Part shown: positions 1-8,562 of the stretch, piece after piece
Position numbering within the stretch: position 1 is the stretch's first letter
Layout: the number at the start of each line of letters is the position of its first letter
Assembly: GCF_001625595.1 (NCBI RefSeq)
Contig: NZ_AUXT01000146.1
Span: 1-64,000, forward strand
Reading direction: 5' to 3'
Length of the DNA: 64,000 nucleotides
Source: Pseudoalteromonas luteoviolacea NCIMB 1942
GTDB taxonomy: Bacteria > Pseudomonadota > Gammaproteobacteria > Enterobacterales > Alteromonadaceae
Position numbers and translations under genes: made by a program
Notes under the pieces: generated by a model
Database searches by the model: none
Seen by the model: the letters and a program-made list of their open reading frames with translations, nothing else
Told to the model about the DNA's origin: nothing

Positions 1-445
1 CGAACCTTTGTTGCTCGGCCAGTTTGTATTGCAAGTATTCGTAGATGTTGGCTTCTCGGTCACATACTGAAATGACGTTCGACATGACCCAAGTCACCTC
101 GAATGGAGGGGGGTTTATAAATCAGTGTGGTCATGTCTTCTAATGCGAGTAATAAATGATGATTTTGTGCTTGTTCAACCGTTGCTTGAAAGCCTGACTC
201 CGCTATGGCATTTGCATCAATGTTCTCGTTACGGATAAACCGATAGGCTCCTTCCATATCGGCGGGGATTGAGTGATATTCACGAGTGATTTTCCTGGTT
301 CATTTGCGAGAGTTGATGCTAACTTTACCAGACGCGCTGTTCTTCTTGGGTCGCCTAAGTCCGATTGACCAAATTGCAGCTCTGCCCAGTGAGTATGCGC
401 GTTAATCACAATGTGTCTCCATATAGTATTTGAAGATCTGATCAT
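1..445 (-). pseudogene. Degenerate Tn5/IS50-like transposase (IS4 family), cut by window edge
   Basis: This is the 5' part of a DDE transposase related to that of Tn5. The first reading frame (from about 445) holds the N-terminal DNA-binding domain, with HWAELQFGQSDLGDPRRTARL matching the AALGDPRRTARL region of Tn5 transposase. The next block, EGAYRFIRNENIDANAI, lies in another frame; removing one base from the G4 run at 264-267 joins the two. A second lesion near position 85 is an internal deletion: GDLGHV runs straight into MSNVISVCDREAN in a new frame, skipping roughly 80 residues that Tn5 has between these blocks. The frame after that (IYEYLQYKLAEQQRF) continues off the left edge. The first Met may be upstream of the true start. 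The gene cannot make an active transposase. The family call is from recognised motifs and is firm. Confidence 0.85.
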
Positions 446-463
446 GAGATTGAGGTTTAGTTC

Positions 464-495
464 AAAAAAATCCCCGCTAATTTCTTAGCAGGGAT
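464..495 (-). terminator. Rho-independent terminator just inside the IS end
   Basis: On the minus strand an 11- to 12-bp stem (ATCCCTGCTAA pairing with TTAGCGGGGAT, one G-U type mismatch, short AAGAAA-like loop) is followed by seven T. It lies between the terminal repeat and the transposase start, so it would stop leftward transcripts arriving from ung before they reach the transposase. Confidence 0.7.
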
Positions 496-512
496 TTGTG
501 TATAAGAGACAG
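494..512. repeat. Terminal inverted repeat of the IS, Tn5 outside-end type
   Basis: Read inward from 512 on the minus strand, the sequence is CTGTCTCTTATACACAAAT. This differs from the Tn5 outside end at two of 19 positions and from the artificial mosaic end at two. It sits just upstream of the transposase remnant in the expected orientation, so it marks the element's outer boundary. The nine bases beyond it (513-521, ctcttagag) are the expected place for a 9-bp target duplication; the partner copy lies outside the window. Confidence 0.85.
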
Positions 513-548
513 CTCTTAGAGCCTTTTTGCTTATCAGTAATATCCTAG

Positions 549-1208
549 TTAGACTTGCCAATCAATAGGTGTTTTTCCCATTGATTGCAGGAGCTGGTTG
601 GCTTGAGAGAAATGCTTGCAGCCAAAAAAACCTCTGTGCGCAGACAACGGAGAGGGGTGTGGCGCTCGCAACACATGGTGTCGTGTGCTATCAATTGCCT
701 TACCTTTCTTTTGAGCATGCGAGCCCCAAAGTAAAAAGATAACGCCTTCACAGTGCGTGTTGATTTTGTCTATCACTACGTCGGTAAAGTGCTCCCAACC
801 TAAATGCTTGTGAGAGTGTGCTTGACCTTGCTCAACGGTCAACACCGTATTTAGCAGCAATACTCCCTGCTCTGCCCAAGGTAAGAGATAACCGTGATTG
901 GGAGTTTCAAACCCAGGTATATCTTGTGCGAGCTCTTTATACATATTTGCCAAAGATGGCGGAGATTTAACACCTGGCAGAACAGAAAAACACAAACCGT
1001 GAGCCTGATTTGGGCCATGATACGGATCTTGACCTAAAATCACGACTTTAACCTGTTCTAATTCAGTAGTTTTGAATGCTTCAAATACCTTGTCTTCTGG
1101 TGGATAAACTGTTACACCTTCCGCTCTGCGTTGTGCCACGTAATTCATCGTATCTTGAAAGTATGTTTGTTGCTTTTCAGCCCCTAAAAGGTCTCGCCAT
1201 GTTGTCAT
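549..1208 (-). CDS. ung: Uracil-DNA glycosylase, family 1
   Basis: Removes uracil from DNA to start base-excision repair. The 219-residue protein has the usual family-1 length. It shows the catalytic water-activating motif [17 protein letters not shown] in the first third and the minor-groove loop motif [14 protein letters not shown] near the C-terminus. The start ATG overlaps the stop codon of btuF (ATGA), so ung is translationally coupled to the B12 uptake genes, an unusual position for a repair gene. No separate promoter is obvious within btuF. The gene ends 37 bases from the IS boundary, so the insertion did not damage it. Confidence 0.97.
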   Translation of the reverse strand: MTTWRDLLGAEKQQTYFQDTMNYVAQRRAEGVTVYPPEDKVFEAFKTTELEQVKVVILGQDPYHGPNQAHGLCFSVLPGVKSPPSLANMYKELAQDIPGFETPNHGYLLPWAEQGVLLLNTVLTVEQGQAHSHKHLGWEHFTDVVIDKINTHCEGVIFLLWGSHAQKKGKAIDSTRHHVLRAPHPSPLSAHRGFFGCKHFSQANQLLQSMGKTPIDWQV

Positions 1209-2059
1209 TGCGGTTTTCCATAATAAGTTCTTGAAGCGTGGAGTTTATCACACATATCCCTCACTCCTATGAGCATTCGAGTGCTAAAACGATGCAATAG
1301 ATCGGCGTCAACCTCTATATATTGTTGATGCTTTACAGCAGGAATTTCTTGCCACTGTTGCCAGTCAACTTTTGGTGGTTGTTTTGCCGCCCTTTCATTG
1401 GGTATGACAATAGCTTGTGGATGTTTAGCAATAACATTCTCAAGACTTATCTGGGGATACTCAGTGGTTGCGTCCGCAAAAACATTTCGCGCACCACAGG
1501 TGGCGAGCGTCTGGTGTATCCATGTTTTACCATTAATGGTCATCAATGGTGAAGGCCAAAGTTGGTAGAAAACATCTAACTTTTCTTTGCTTTTATATGT
1601 ATCTACTATTTGCTGATAGTCACTTATAAACTTGTCGGCTTGTACTTTCGCTTGCGCTTCAAGTCCCGTTAATTTGCCCAGTTTCATCAACTCTTTAGGA
1701 ACTTGATGAATATCTTGAGAGACGCTATAAGCTACTGGAATTCCTAGCGCTTTCAGCTTTTCAATATCTGCTTCTTTATTGCCGCTTTTCCATACGACAA
1801 CAAGGTCAGGGCGCAGTGCAAGCACCTTTTCAAGCTGAATACCATGAAAGCCCCCAATCCTTGGGATGTGCTTAGCAGCTTCAGGATAGTCGGCATACTC
1901 AACAGTACCGACGATACGTTCACCTGCACCTATGGCATACAAGTTTTCAACAATATGCGGGGCTAGAGCGATGATCCGTTTAGGTACCTGCTGTGACTGA
2001 GCATTTACCCATGAACTCACTACTAGCAGTACGCTCGCCAGGGTCCATTTAATGGCCAT
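1205..2059 (-). CDS. btuF: Periplasmic cobalamin-binding protein of the BtuFCD ABC importer
   Basis: This 284-residue protein begins with a Sec signal peptide (hydrophobic stretch, likely cleaved after VNA near residue 20). A class III periplasmic binding domain follows, with the typical opening [19 protein letters not shown] and the [21 protein letters not shown] segment. It would capture cobalamin or other corrinoids and deliver them to BtuC. It partners with btuC and btuD in the same leftward operon, although five genes separate them. The start shares one base with the cobO stop (TAATG), and the end overlaps ung. The frame is clean. Confidence 0.92.
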   Translation of the reverse strand: MAIKWTLASVLLVVSSWVNAQSQQVPKRIIALAPHIVENLYAIGAGERIVGTVEYADYPEAAKHIPRIGGFHGIQLEKVLALRPDLVVVWKSGNKEADIEKLKALGIPVAYSVSQDIHQVPKELMKLGKLTGLEAQAKVQADKFISDYQQIVDTYKSKEKLDVFYQLWPSPLMTINGKTWIHQTLATCGARNVFADATTEYPQISLENVIAKHPQAIVIPNERAAKQPPKVDWQQWQEIPAVKHQQYIEVDADLLHRFSTRMLIGVRDMCDKLHASRTYYGKPQ

Positions 2060-2658
2060 TAGAAGTCGAATCCTTTCTGCGCTTTAATACCAGCTTCAAA
2101 TGCATGCTTTACATTTCTAACTTCGCTTACCGTATCTGCAAGTTCCGTTAAACTCCGATGCGCGCCTCGCCCTGTAATGATCACAGACTGCATTTTGGGC
2201 CTGTTTCGAAGCGCTTCAAGCACTTCATTTAAATCTAAATAATCGTAGCTGACCATATACGTCAGTTCATCTAGCAAGACTAAGTCGATGCTTTCATCTT
2301 GTAACCATGCCTTTGCTTTTTGCCACGTTGCCTGAGCAGCCTGAGCATCGGTTTCTCGGTTTTGCGTTTCCCACGTGAACCCTGTTTTCATCACCGCGAA
2401 TGGGACACCTACTTTTTCAAGCAAATTACGCTCCCCACACTCCCAGTTTCCTTTAATAAACTGCACCACAGCCGCTTGCATTCCGTGCCCAACACAGCGA
2501 GCAACGGTGCCAAAACCAGAAGTTGATTTGCCCTTTCCATTACCTGAGATGACCTGCAAAATCCCTTGTTCTATATTCGCTTCAGCGACTTTTTGGTCCA
2601 CTTTTTCTTTCACTTTCTGCTGCCTAGCTTTATGCTTTTCTTGATTTTTTTCTGTCAT
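2059..2658 (-). CDS. cobO: Cob(I)alamin / cob(I)yrinic acid a,c-diamide adenosyltransferase (CobA/CobO/BtuR type)
   Basis: Transfers the 5'-deoxyadenosyl group of ATP to cob(I)alamin or its precursors to make the coenzyme form. The 199-residue length is typical. Near residues 39-46 lies the modified P-loop GNGKGKST, followed by GTVARCVGHGMQAAVVQFIKG, then LVLLDELTYMVSYDYL and ITGRGAHRSL, all hallmarks of the CobA/CobO family. The N-terminus is a charged helix. The gene sits between cobQ and btuF with tight spacing. It stays useful when intact corrinoids are imported, even though nucleotide-loop assembly genes nearby are broken. Confidence 0.95.
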   Translation of the reverse strand: MTEKNQEKHKARQQKVKEKVDQKVAEANIEQGILQVISGNGKGKSTSGFGTVARCVGHGMQAAVVQFIKGNWECGERNLLEKVGVPFAVMKTGFTWETQNRETDAQAAQATWQKAKAWLQDESIDLVLLDELTYMVSYDYLDLNEVLEALRNRPKMQSVIITGRGAHRSLTELADTVSEVRNVKHAFEAGIKAQKGFDF

Positions 2659-2667
2659 GTCTGATTC

Positions 2668-4137
2668 CTATTCGCCGAGTGAAAAAATCTTTTCTATATC
2701 CAAATGTTGCTCACAAATATCTGCTAACTTATCTAGCTGCTTTTCTCTGTGCGCGTCTAAATCAAATCCGTCATGACCAAACTTTCCATGGCTCGCCCAC
2801 TTCAAAATTGCGGAGCAGGTGTTTGGTTCATCAAATAACCCATGTAGGTAGGTACCTGCTATCAAATTATCATCAGAAATAAACCCATCTCTGGTTGCAT
2901 CTAGGGGGTGTTTTGAAAACGTAAGAAATGGTTTCTCCAAAGCCGTTCCCGAACTTATTCCACAGTGTATTTCGTAGCCACGTATCGCGACATGTTCATC
3001 ATTTAATAAACACATACCATGCACATTGGTGAGTTGCTTGGTTTCAGTCAGCTCAGTGCTGAACGGGACTAAATTAAGTGCTGTCACCTGCTCAACTGAA
3101 GATTCAATATGCTGCGGATCAAAAATTGCTCGGCCTAGCATTTGTAAGCCACCACAAATACCCAAAACCTTGCCCTGATATCGAAGGTGATGGTTAATTT
3201 CTATATCCCACCCTTCAGACTTTAAAAAGCGCAGATCGTTAATGACATTTTTACTACCCGGTATGATTACCAGATCAACACTCCCGATCTTTTCACCATG
3301 CCTCACGTATTTAAGTTCAACCTTAGGGTTGAGCCGCAAACTGTCAAAATCTGTATGGTTGCTGATATGTGGTAACAACAACACTGCAATCTTTAAACAG
3401 GCATTTTCTGTACGATTAGCAGTGGTGACTGCGTCCTCCGCATCCAGTGTCAAGTCATGTAAATAGGGTAATACACCTAAAACAGGCTTGCCAGTGTAGT
3501 CTTCTAGCCAATCCAACCCCGACTGCAACAAGCCAATATCTCCGCGAAACCGATTGATAACAAAACCCTTTACCAAAGTTTGCTCTTCTTCACTAAGCAG
3601 CGCCAGAGTGCCAACTAAATGAGCGAACACACCACCTTTATCGATATCAGCAACAATAATCACGGGGCAAGATACTTTACAGGCGAACCCCATATTCGCA
3701 ATATCGTTTTCTCGCAAGTTTATTTCGGCAGGGCTGCCCGCCCCTTCCACTATGCAATACGCAAATTGTTTTGCTAAGCGTGTGTGAGATTCAATGACTG
3801 AATCCATTGCAACAGCTTTATAGTCATGATATTTCCCGGCTTCCATGTTACTTAGAGCCTTGCCATGTACTATCACCTGAGCACCGGTATCTGTATTGGG
3901 CTTTAATAGAATGGGATTGAAATCCACACTTAAGGGAACATTCGCAGCAACAGCTTGAAGAGCCTGAGCGCGACCTATTTCACCTCCGCATGGTGTAACC
4001 GCACTATTTAGTGCCATATTCTGCGGTTTAAATGGTGCAACTTTGATACCTTTACGCGCAGCAACACGACACAACCCTGCGACAAGTGTGCTTTTACCAG
4101 CATCTGACGTGGTGCCTTGCACCATCAATGTCTTCAT
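2668..4137 (-). CDS. cobQ: Cobyric acid synthase (glutamine-dependent amidase)
   Basis: Amidates adenosyl-cobyrinic a,c-diamide at four positions to give cobyric acid. The 489-residue protein has the N-terminal dethiobiotin-synthetase-like ATP-binding fold ([17 protein letters not shown] near residues 8-24, then KPQNMALNS). The C-terminal class I glutamine amidotransferase domain has the nucleophile elbow [17 protein letters not shown], and the His in TYLHGLFDE. The start codon overlaps the stop of the broken cobU (ATGA). The frame is intact although the three genes just upstream are decayed. No other late corrin-ring gene is in the window, so the source of its substrate is unclear. Confidence 0.95.
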   Translation of the reverse strand: MKTLMVQGTTSDAGKSTLVAGLCRVAARKGIKVAPFKPQNMALNSAVTPCGGEIGRAQALQAVAANVPLSVDFNPILLKPNTDTGAQVIVHGKALSNMEAGKYHDYKAVAMDSVIESHTRLAKQFAYCIVEGAGSPAEINLRENDIANMGFACKVSCPVIIVADIDKGGVFAHLVGTLALLSEEEQTLVKGFVINRFRGDIGLLQSGLDWLEDYTGKPVLGVLPYLHDLTLDAEDAVTTANRTENACLKIAVLLLPHISNHTDFDSLRLNPKVELKYVRHGEKIGSVDLVIIPGSKNVINDLRFLKSEGWDIEINHHLRYQGKVLGICGGLQMLGRAIFDPQHIESSVEQVTALNLVPFSTELTETKQLTNVHGMCLLNDEHVAIRGYEIHCGISSGTALEKPFLTFSKHPLDATRDGFISDDNLIAGTYLHGLFDEPNTCSAILKWASHGKFGHDGFDLDAHREKQLDKLADICEQHLDIEKIFSLGE

Positions 4138-4675
4138 TTTCTCTCACTTTTTAAGTTAATGAGCAAACCTACCATCACGAAATCCACTCCGTTGGCGATA
4201 GCGGCAATATCTTGATTGAGCCAACCAGATTCATCAACAAAGCGTCGACTTAAGGCGCCCAAAGGCACAATACCGTGCCCCACTTCATTGCTTACCAATA
4301 TTACCTGGCCCTGTGTTGTCTTTAGTACATCAAGTAATTTTCATTTATTGTTGTAATACTCACTGTCGCTCACTTCGCACAAACCATAAGTTAGCCAAAG
4401 TATTAGGCAATCAACGAGGGCACATTGCTCAGGCGCCAGTTGCACGATGAGACCAGCTATCCCCAAGGAATTTCATGGACCTGCCAAAGCTCTGATCTCA
4501 TCGCTTGGTGATATGCGATGCGTGCTGCCATTTCATCGTCTTTACTTTGTGCTGTGGCAATATAAATCAGCTCTTTTACACGGCCTGTTGATAACCAATG
4601 CTCAGCTCGCCTTTCTGCCAGTGTACTTTTCCCCGAGCGTGCGCCACCAATGATCAATTCCACTCGACCAGTCAT
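4134..4675 (-). pseudogene. cobU: Broken adenosylcobinamide kinase / guanylyltransferase
   Basis: An intact copy would phosphorylate adenosylcobinamide and then attach GMP. The 5' part is good: MTGRVELIIGGARSGKS with the P-loop, then IATAQSKDDEMAARI. The frame breaks at a C4 run (4461-4464), where a one-base change puts a TAG right after EIPWG. The right continuation (GLIVQLAPEQCALVDCLILWLT) is in another frame. An in-frame TGA at 4341-4343 follows before the well-preserved C-terminal block VILVSNEVGHGIVPLGALSRR, which runs to a stop overlapping the cobQ ATG. The start is the ATG at 4675, overlapping the end of cobS. There are two independent lesions, so this is a pseudogene. Confidence 0.9.
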
Positions 4676-5457
4676 AACAAGCTCACAACACAAAAGGTAT
4701 AAATGGCGATTTCACAGATTTGCTGTGTAGCCCCAAGCAGTCTCCGGTATAACCACCGAGCTGGCGAGCAAACCATTCCGACACCCCCACCGCGTAAACC
4801 AAAGTGTTACAAACAGACCCAACATATGCCAAATTGAGAATTCAAATAAACCTAAACCAAGTAAAAACACTATCCCCCCAGAGGCGTATAAGATCGCTCT
4901 ACAGGTCGGCTGCAAATTTTTTGCAATAGGTTTAACTTTGCTTTGCGCGTCCAATTGCACATATGACAGCTTACCGATAAGACTCGTTGCCGTCATACGA
5001 CTAAGTGTCTGCGCTATCACTATAGCGAACAGCAACGTGACTATATCTTCACTTAGCGCCAGTAGCAGTTGATACTTACTCAGCATTAAAATGATTAGCG
5101 CAACTGCACCATAGGTGCCAATTCTGCTGTCTTTTATGATGTCCAGCTTTTGCTGCTGGCTCCAACCGCCGCCAAAACCATCCCAAACATCGCAAAGCCA
5201 TCTTCATGAAATGCGCCAGTGACTATCAGCCCCAAGCCCAATGTGAAGAGTATGCCCAAATTCATAGGTAACCAATAGGCTATAATCCACAATGTAAAAG
5301 CCATGGACAGGCCGATGCAAAAACCTACCGCAGCGAAGTAACTGCTAGATAAGTTAATATCCTCATCACTGACACTGCCACTCAATTTCACAGGCACTCG
5401 GGTCAGGAAAATCAACGCAAGCTTGAACAACACAAACTGAGACATATTATTTAACAA
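4672..5457 (-). pseudogene. cobS: Broken adenosylcobinamide-GDP ribazoletransferase (cobalamin synthase)
   Basis: An intact CobS is a membrane enzyme that joins adenosylcobinamide-GDP to alpha-ribazole. The family signature TGAFHEDG is present, but the next residues ([15 protein letters not shown]) lie in another frame; one missing base near 5190 explains this. The second frame carries the membrane segments, then shifts again near 4777 before [13 protein letters not shown] third shift at the C4 run 4731-4734 precedes [13 protein letters not shown] and the stop. All three shifts look like single-base deletions. The original gene overlapped cobT at its start and cobU at its end. A functional protein is not possible without three corrections. 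Confidence 0.9.
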
Positions 5458-6503
5458 CCTGAGTTACGTCAGCTTCTTCGAAACTCGCCATGTCATTATA
5501 AATGGCGAGCGCGCTTTGAATAATTGGTAGCGCTAGCGCAGCACCACTCCCCTCACCCAACCGCATGCCTAAATTTAATAAAGGCTCAACAGCCAAGCAC
5601 TCGAGCATTTTCTGATGCCCTTGCTCACTTGAGCAATGTGCAAATACCATATGGGCTTTACTGTTTGGCTCAATTGCAACTGCCAGCATTGCAGCTGCTG
5701 TTGCTATAAAACCATCTACAACAATGACTTTTTGAGCGCTGGCAACACCAAGCATAGCACCGACCAGATGTACGATTTCAAACCCGCCAAGACATTGAAG
5801 AATGTCCAGTGGCTGCTCCGGAGATAATCGGTGTAATTGCAAGGCCTGCTCAATTAAAAGCTGCTTATTCTTAACCACATCGTCAGCCACACCGGTCCCT
5901 TTTCCAACGGCTAATTCAGGAGCAACTCCAGACAGTGCTATGAATATCGCCGCTGCTGATGTCGTGTTACCTATGCCCATTTCTCCAAAGGCAAATAAGT
6001 TGCATCCCCGCTCTAATTCTTCTTCGACCAATGCTGCGGCATTCGTCAGCCCTCTCTCCAGTTGCCGACTGGGTCATGGCTACTTGATGATGAAATGAAT
6101 TCGTTGACACACCAAGTCGACAGTCAATCACCGTATTATTGTGTGGCGCTGTGAGAATTCCACAATCGACTACGTTTAAACGCCACCCTAACTGCCGCGC
6201 AAGTACACAGATTGCTGCGCCTCCTTGAGCAAAATTTGTAACCATCTGACTTGTTACTTCACTTGACGCAATCGATACGCCTTCACTTGCGATGCCATAA
6301 TCGCCTGCAAATACACAGATACATGGATGAGTAATTGAGAAATCGGCGGTTCTCAATTCATCCTCTGACATCCCCTGTGAGAAAATCAAAACGAGCTGTT
6401 TAGCTAATGCTTCTAGTTTTCACAAAGAGCCAAGCGGCTTGGTTTTCATATTCAGCTTTTGTTGCACACTTTAACTGTGCTTTAAATCCAGAGGTTTAGT
6501 CAT
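5447..6503 (-). pseudogene. cobT: Broken nicotinate-nucleotide--dimethylbenzimidazole phosphoribosyltransferase
   Basis: An intact CobT makes alpha-ribazole phosphate for the lower ligand. From the likely ATG at 6503 the frame reads MTKPLDLKHS, then an in-frame TAA (6471-6473). The conserved KTKPLGSL follows, then an in-frame TGA (6420-6422) where the family has Gly, then KLEALAKQL and [14 protein letters not shown]. One extra base at about 6065-6066 shifts the frame; the rest ([51 protein letters not shown]) is well kept. There are three separate lesions. The gene lies between btuC and cobS in the operon. Confidence 0.92.
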
Positions 6504-6515
6504 ATTACAATCCAA

Positions 6516-7508
6516 TTAAATAGTTGCAGAGCGCTTTTTAAACATCAATAGAGAAAGGAAAAATACACTGCCAATGGCGGCTGTGATCACGCCAATTGGT
6601 AACTCTTGATTGTCGATTAAACTGCGTGCAAGAACATCTACCCACAACATCAGTAAGCCGCCACTCAATGCCGTCATCAACATACCTAGTACTCTGGCTT
6701 GAGAGATAAAGAAACGCACAATATGCGGGATCATTAGACCGACAAAACCCACCCCGCCACACGCTGCCACTAACACAGCAGTCAGCAAAGAACTCACTAA
6801 AAGCATGCCCAAACGCAGTCTGTGCACATTAACACCCAGCGTCACCGCACTTTCATCTCCCAGCAAAAGCGCATTAAGGTGACGCCTAAAACAAATCACA
6901 CTCAAAAAACCTATAATGACTACCGAGGATGGCAGCCACATCCAAGCCCAATCAGCTCGGCTGAAACTGCCTAAACTCCAAAAGATAATCGCTGTTATGG
7001 CTTGCGGATCGCTCCAATACAATAACAAACTTGTAAACGCATTAAATAAAAACGACAGTGCGACCCCAGCAAGCAACATATTTTCAATTTGCGCGGCCCC
7101 TTTATGGTACGCAATCAATAACAATAGGCTCATCGCACATACACTGCCTAGCAATGCGGCCCCCGACATAGCTAAACCATTTTGAATGCCGAATAGAGTT
7201 AGAAGAAGTACCACCCCAAAAGATGCCCCAGAAGATATACCGAATAGATAGGGATCTGCCAAAGGATTACGCGTCACTGTCTGCAAAATTAAGCCGGCAG
7301 TCGCGAGGCCTGCTCCGGCCAAAAACGCTAAAACGGTGCGAGGCAGCCTAAGTTCAACAATGATTTTTTGCGCTAGTTGTGTCTCGTCATATGACCATAA
7401 CGCCAACCACACATCGTAAAAATCTACGTGAATGGCACCTATACTCAATGCACTCATAAAGCTAAAAAGGCAGACTAAAATCAAAATACTGCTTGCGGCT
7501 AGTCGCAC
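6516..7508 (-). CDS. btuC: Cobalamin ABC importer, membrane permease
   Basis: This 330-residue FecCD-family permease has about ten hydrophobic segments and forms the BtuC2D2 translocation channel. Recognisable family stretches are LRLPRTVLAFLAGAGLATAG, TRNPLADPYLFGISSGAS near the first third and the GGVGFVGLMIPHIVR coupling region near the C-terminus. The start is a GTG that overlaps the end of btuD. The order btuD-btuC, with btuF further downstream in the same operon, supports vitamin B12 rather than siderophore uptake, as does the riboswitch upstream. The frame is intact. Confidence 0.92.
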   Translation of the reverse strand: MRLAASSILILVCLFSFMSALSIGAIHVDFYDVWLALWSYDETQLAQKIIVELRLPRTVLAFLAGAGLATAGLILQTVTRNPLADPYLFGISSGASFGVVLLLTLFGIQNGLAMSGAALLGSVCAMSLLLLIAYHKGAAQIENMLLAGVALSFLFNAFTSLLLYWSDPQAITAIIFWSLGSFSRADWAWMWLPSSVVIIGFLSVICFRRHLNALLLGDESAVTLGVNVHRLRLGMLLVSSLLTAVLVAACGGVGFVGLMIPHIVRFFISQARVLGMLMTALSGGLLMLWVDVLARSLIDNQELPIGVITAAIGSVFFLSLLMFKKRSATI

Positions 7509-8332
7509 TCTAGCCTCCTTGAAACTTGTACACTTAAATCTGTTTCACTGAGTTGATATTGGTAGCGAATATGTGGAGTTTGCCCCCCCTGAATCGATGA
7601 TTGCAATGATACCTCAGCCTTTACTCCGAACACTGTAGATAGCATCTCGGTAGTCATTACGCTTTGAGGAGTCCCATCTGCGACTAACTGCCCATGTTCA
7701 AGCACTAAAATAGAGTCACATAGCGCCGATGCCAGGTTTAAATCGTGAAACGACGCAATGACGGTAATTCCCAACGACTTAGCCAAAGCCATTATTTCTA
7801 TCTGATACTTTACATCTAAATGGCTAGTCGGCTCATCCATCAATAATAGACTCGGGCGCTGGACAATTGCTCTGGCTATCATGACACGTTGCTTCTCTCC
7901 CCCAGATAACAACTCATACGACTGCTGTTGCTTGTGGGTTAACCCAACTTTCTGTAGCGCTTCTTGAATCGACTGACGATCTCTCAATGAGACACTTGAA
8001 AACAACCGTTTATGTGGAGTCAACCCCATTGCCACGACGTCAAACACTGCTAAATTAAACTGACTGGGGATCTCTTGCAGTACTGCAGCTACTTTTCTTG
8101 CATAGGTCAGCCTATCAAATTGATTAATATCGGTTTGATCTATCAAAATATTGCCCGACATCGGTATTTGAAAACGATACAGGCATCGCAATAGTGATGA
8201 TTTTCCAGCACCATTAGGACCAATCAGCCCAATAAATTGACCTGGTGCTGCGGAAAAAGAAATGCCAGATAAAATGTGCTTGTTATTAATAACCAAATTG
8301 AGGTTATTTACAGAAACTTGTGCCGCTACCAT
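7499..8332 (-). CDS. btuD: Cobalamin ABC importer, ATPase subunit
   Basis: This ABC-type ATPase drives corrinoid import with BtuC and BtuF. It has Walker A GPNGAGKSS, signature LLSGGEKQR, Walker B LLLMDEPTSHLD and the switch His in ASFHDLN. The ATG at 8332 is chosen because GAGGA lies five bases upstream and it gives 277 residues; an in-frame TTG-type start further upstream would add eight residues without a ribosome site. This is the first gene after the cobalamin riboswitch, so it is the most directly controlled. Its 3' end overlaps btuC. Confidence 0.92.
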   Translation of the reverse strand: MVAAQVSVNNLNLVINNKHILSGISFSAAPGQFIGLIGPNGAGKSSLLRCLYRFQIPMSGNILIDQTDINQFDRLTYARKVAAVLQEIPSQFNLAVFDVVAMGLTPHKRLFSSVSLRDRQSIQEALQKVGLTHKQQQSYELLSGGEKQRVMIARAIVQRPSLLLMDEPTSHLDVKYQIEIMALAKSLGITVIASFHDLNLASALCDSILVLEHGQLVADGTPQSVMTTEMLSTVFGVKAEVSLQSSIQGGQTPHIRYQYQLSETDLSVQVSRRLECD

Positions 8333-8403
8333 ATGTCCTCTTGTTTCGGGCAGCACAGATCACAAGATGGGCATTAACAGCTCCAATAGGGTGTTGTGAT
8401 ATC

Positions 8404-8425
8404 ACTTAAGTGCGCCCGCTTAAGT
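8404..8425 (-). terminator. Hairpin downstream of the riboswitch (likely expression platform)
   Basis: A perfect 7-bp stem (ACTTAAG / CTTAAGT) with an eight-base GC-rich loop (CGGGCGCA on the minus strand) lies between the riboswitch core and the btuD ribosome-binding site. There is no T tract behind it, so a role as a loop-loop kissing partner or in translational control is more likely than simple termination. The function is inferred. Confidence 0.5.
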
Positions 8426-8429
8426 TCTT

Positions 8430-8545
8430 ATTTCAGCCTTGGTATCTGGCTCTTCGACACTTTATTAAGGCATTACGAATACAGTTGCGGGGACAGCTGA
8501 GGATTTTCACCCCATTCCCAAGCCGCACTGAAATGATTCTGTGTA
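8430..8545 (-). ncRNA. Cobalamin (adenosylcobalamin-type) riboswitch
   Basis: On the minus strand the leader of btuD contains the conserved core elements in order: GTGCGGCTTGGGAATGGGGTG, then AAAATCC, CAGCTGTCCCCGCAACTGT, and finally a B12-box-like GAAGAGCCAGATACC. These match the cobalamin riboswitch core known upstream of B12 uptake and synthesis genes. It would lower expression of the btuDC-cob-btuF-ung transcript when B12 is plentiful. The boundaries are approximate; a covariance-model search would fix them. Confidence 0.9.
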
Positions 8546-8562
8546 TTATGAAGTCTAGATGT

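Noticed and set aside
494..512. Similarity to the Tn5 mosaic end used in sequencing library adaptors, suggesting contamination
   Set aside because: The sequence differs from the adaptor at two positions, and a matching Tn5-like transposase remnant lies next to it in the right orientation, so it is a native IS end.
4134..6503. Frameshifts in cobU, cobS and cobT as sequencing errors
   Set aside because: Several lesions are substitutions or nonsense codons, and nearly all other genes in 64 kb are in frame. Errors would not focus on one pathway. Re-sequencing could still revise individual indels.
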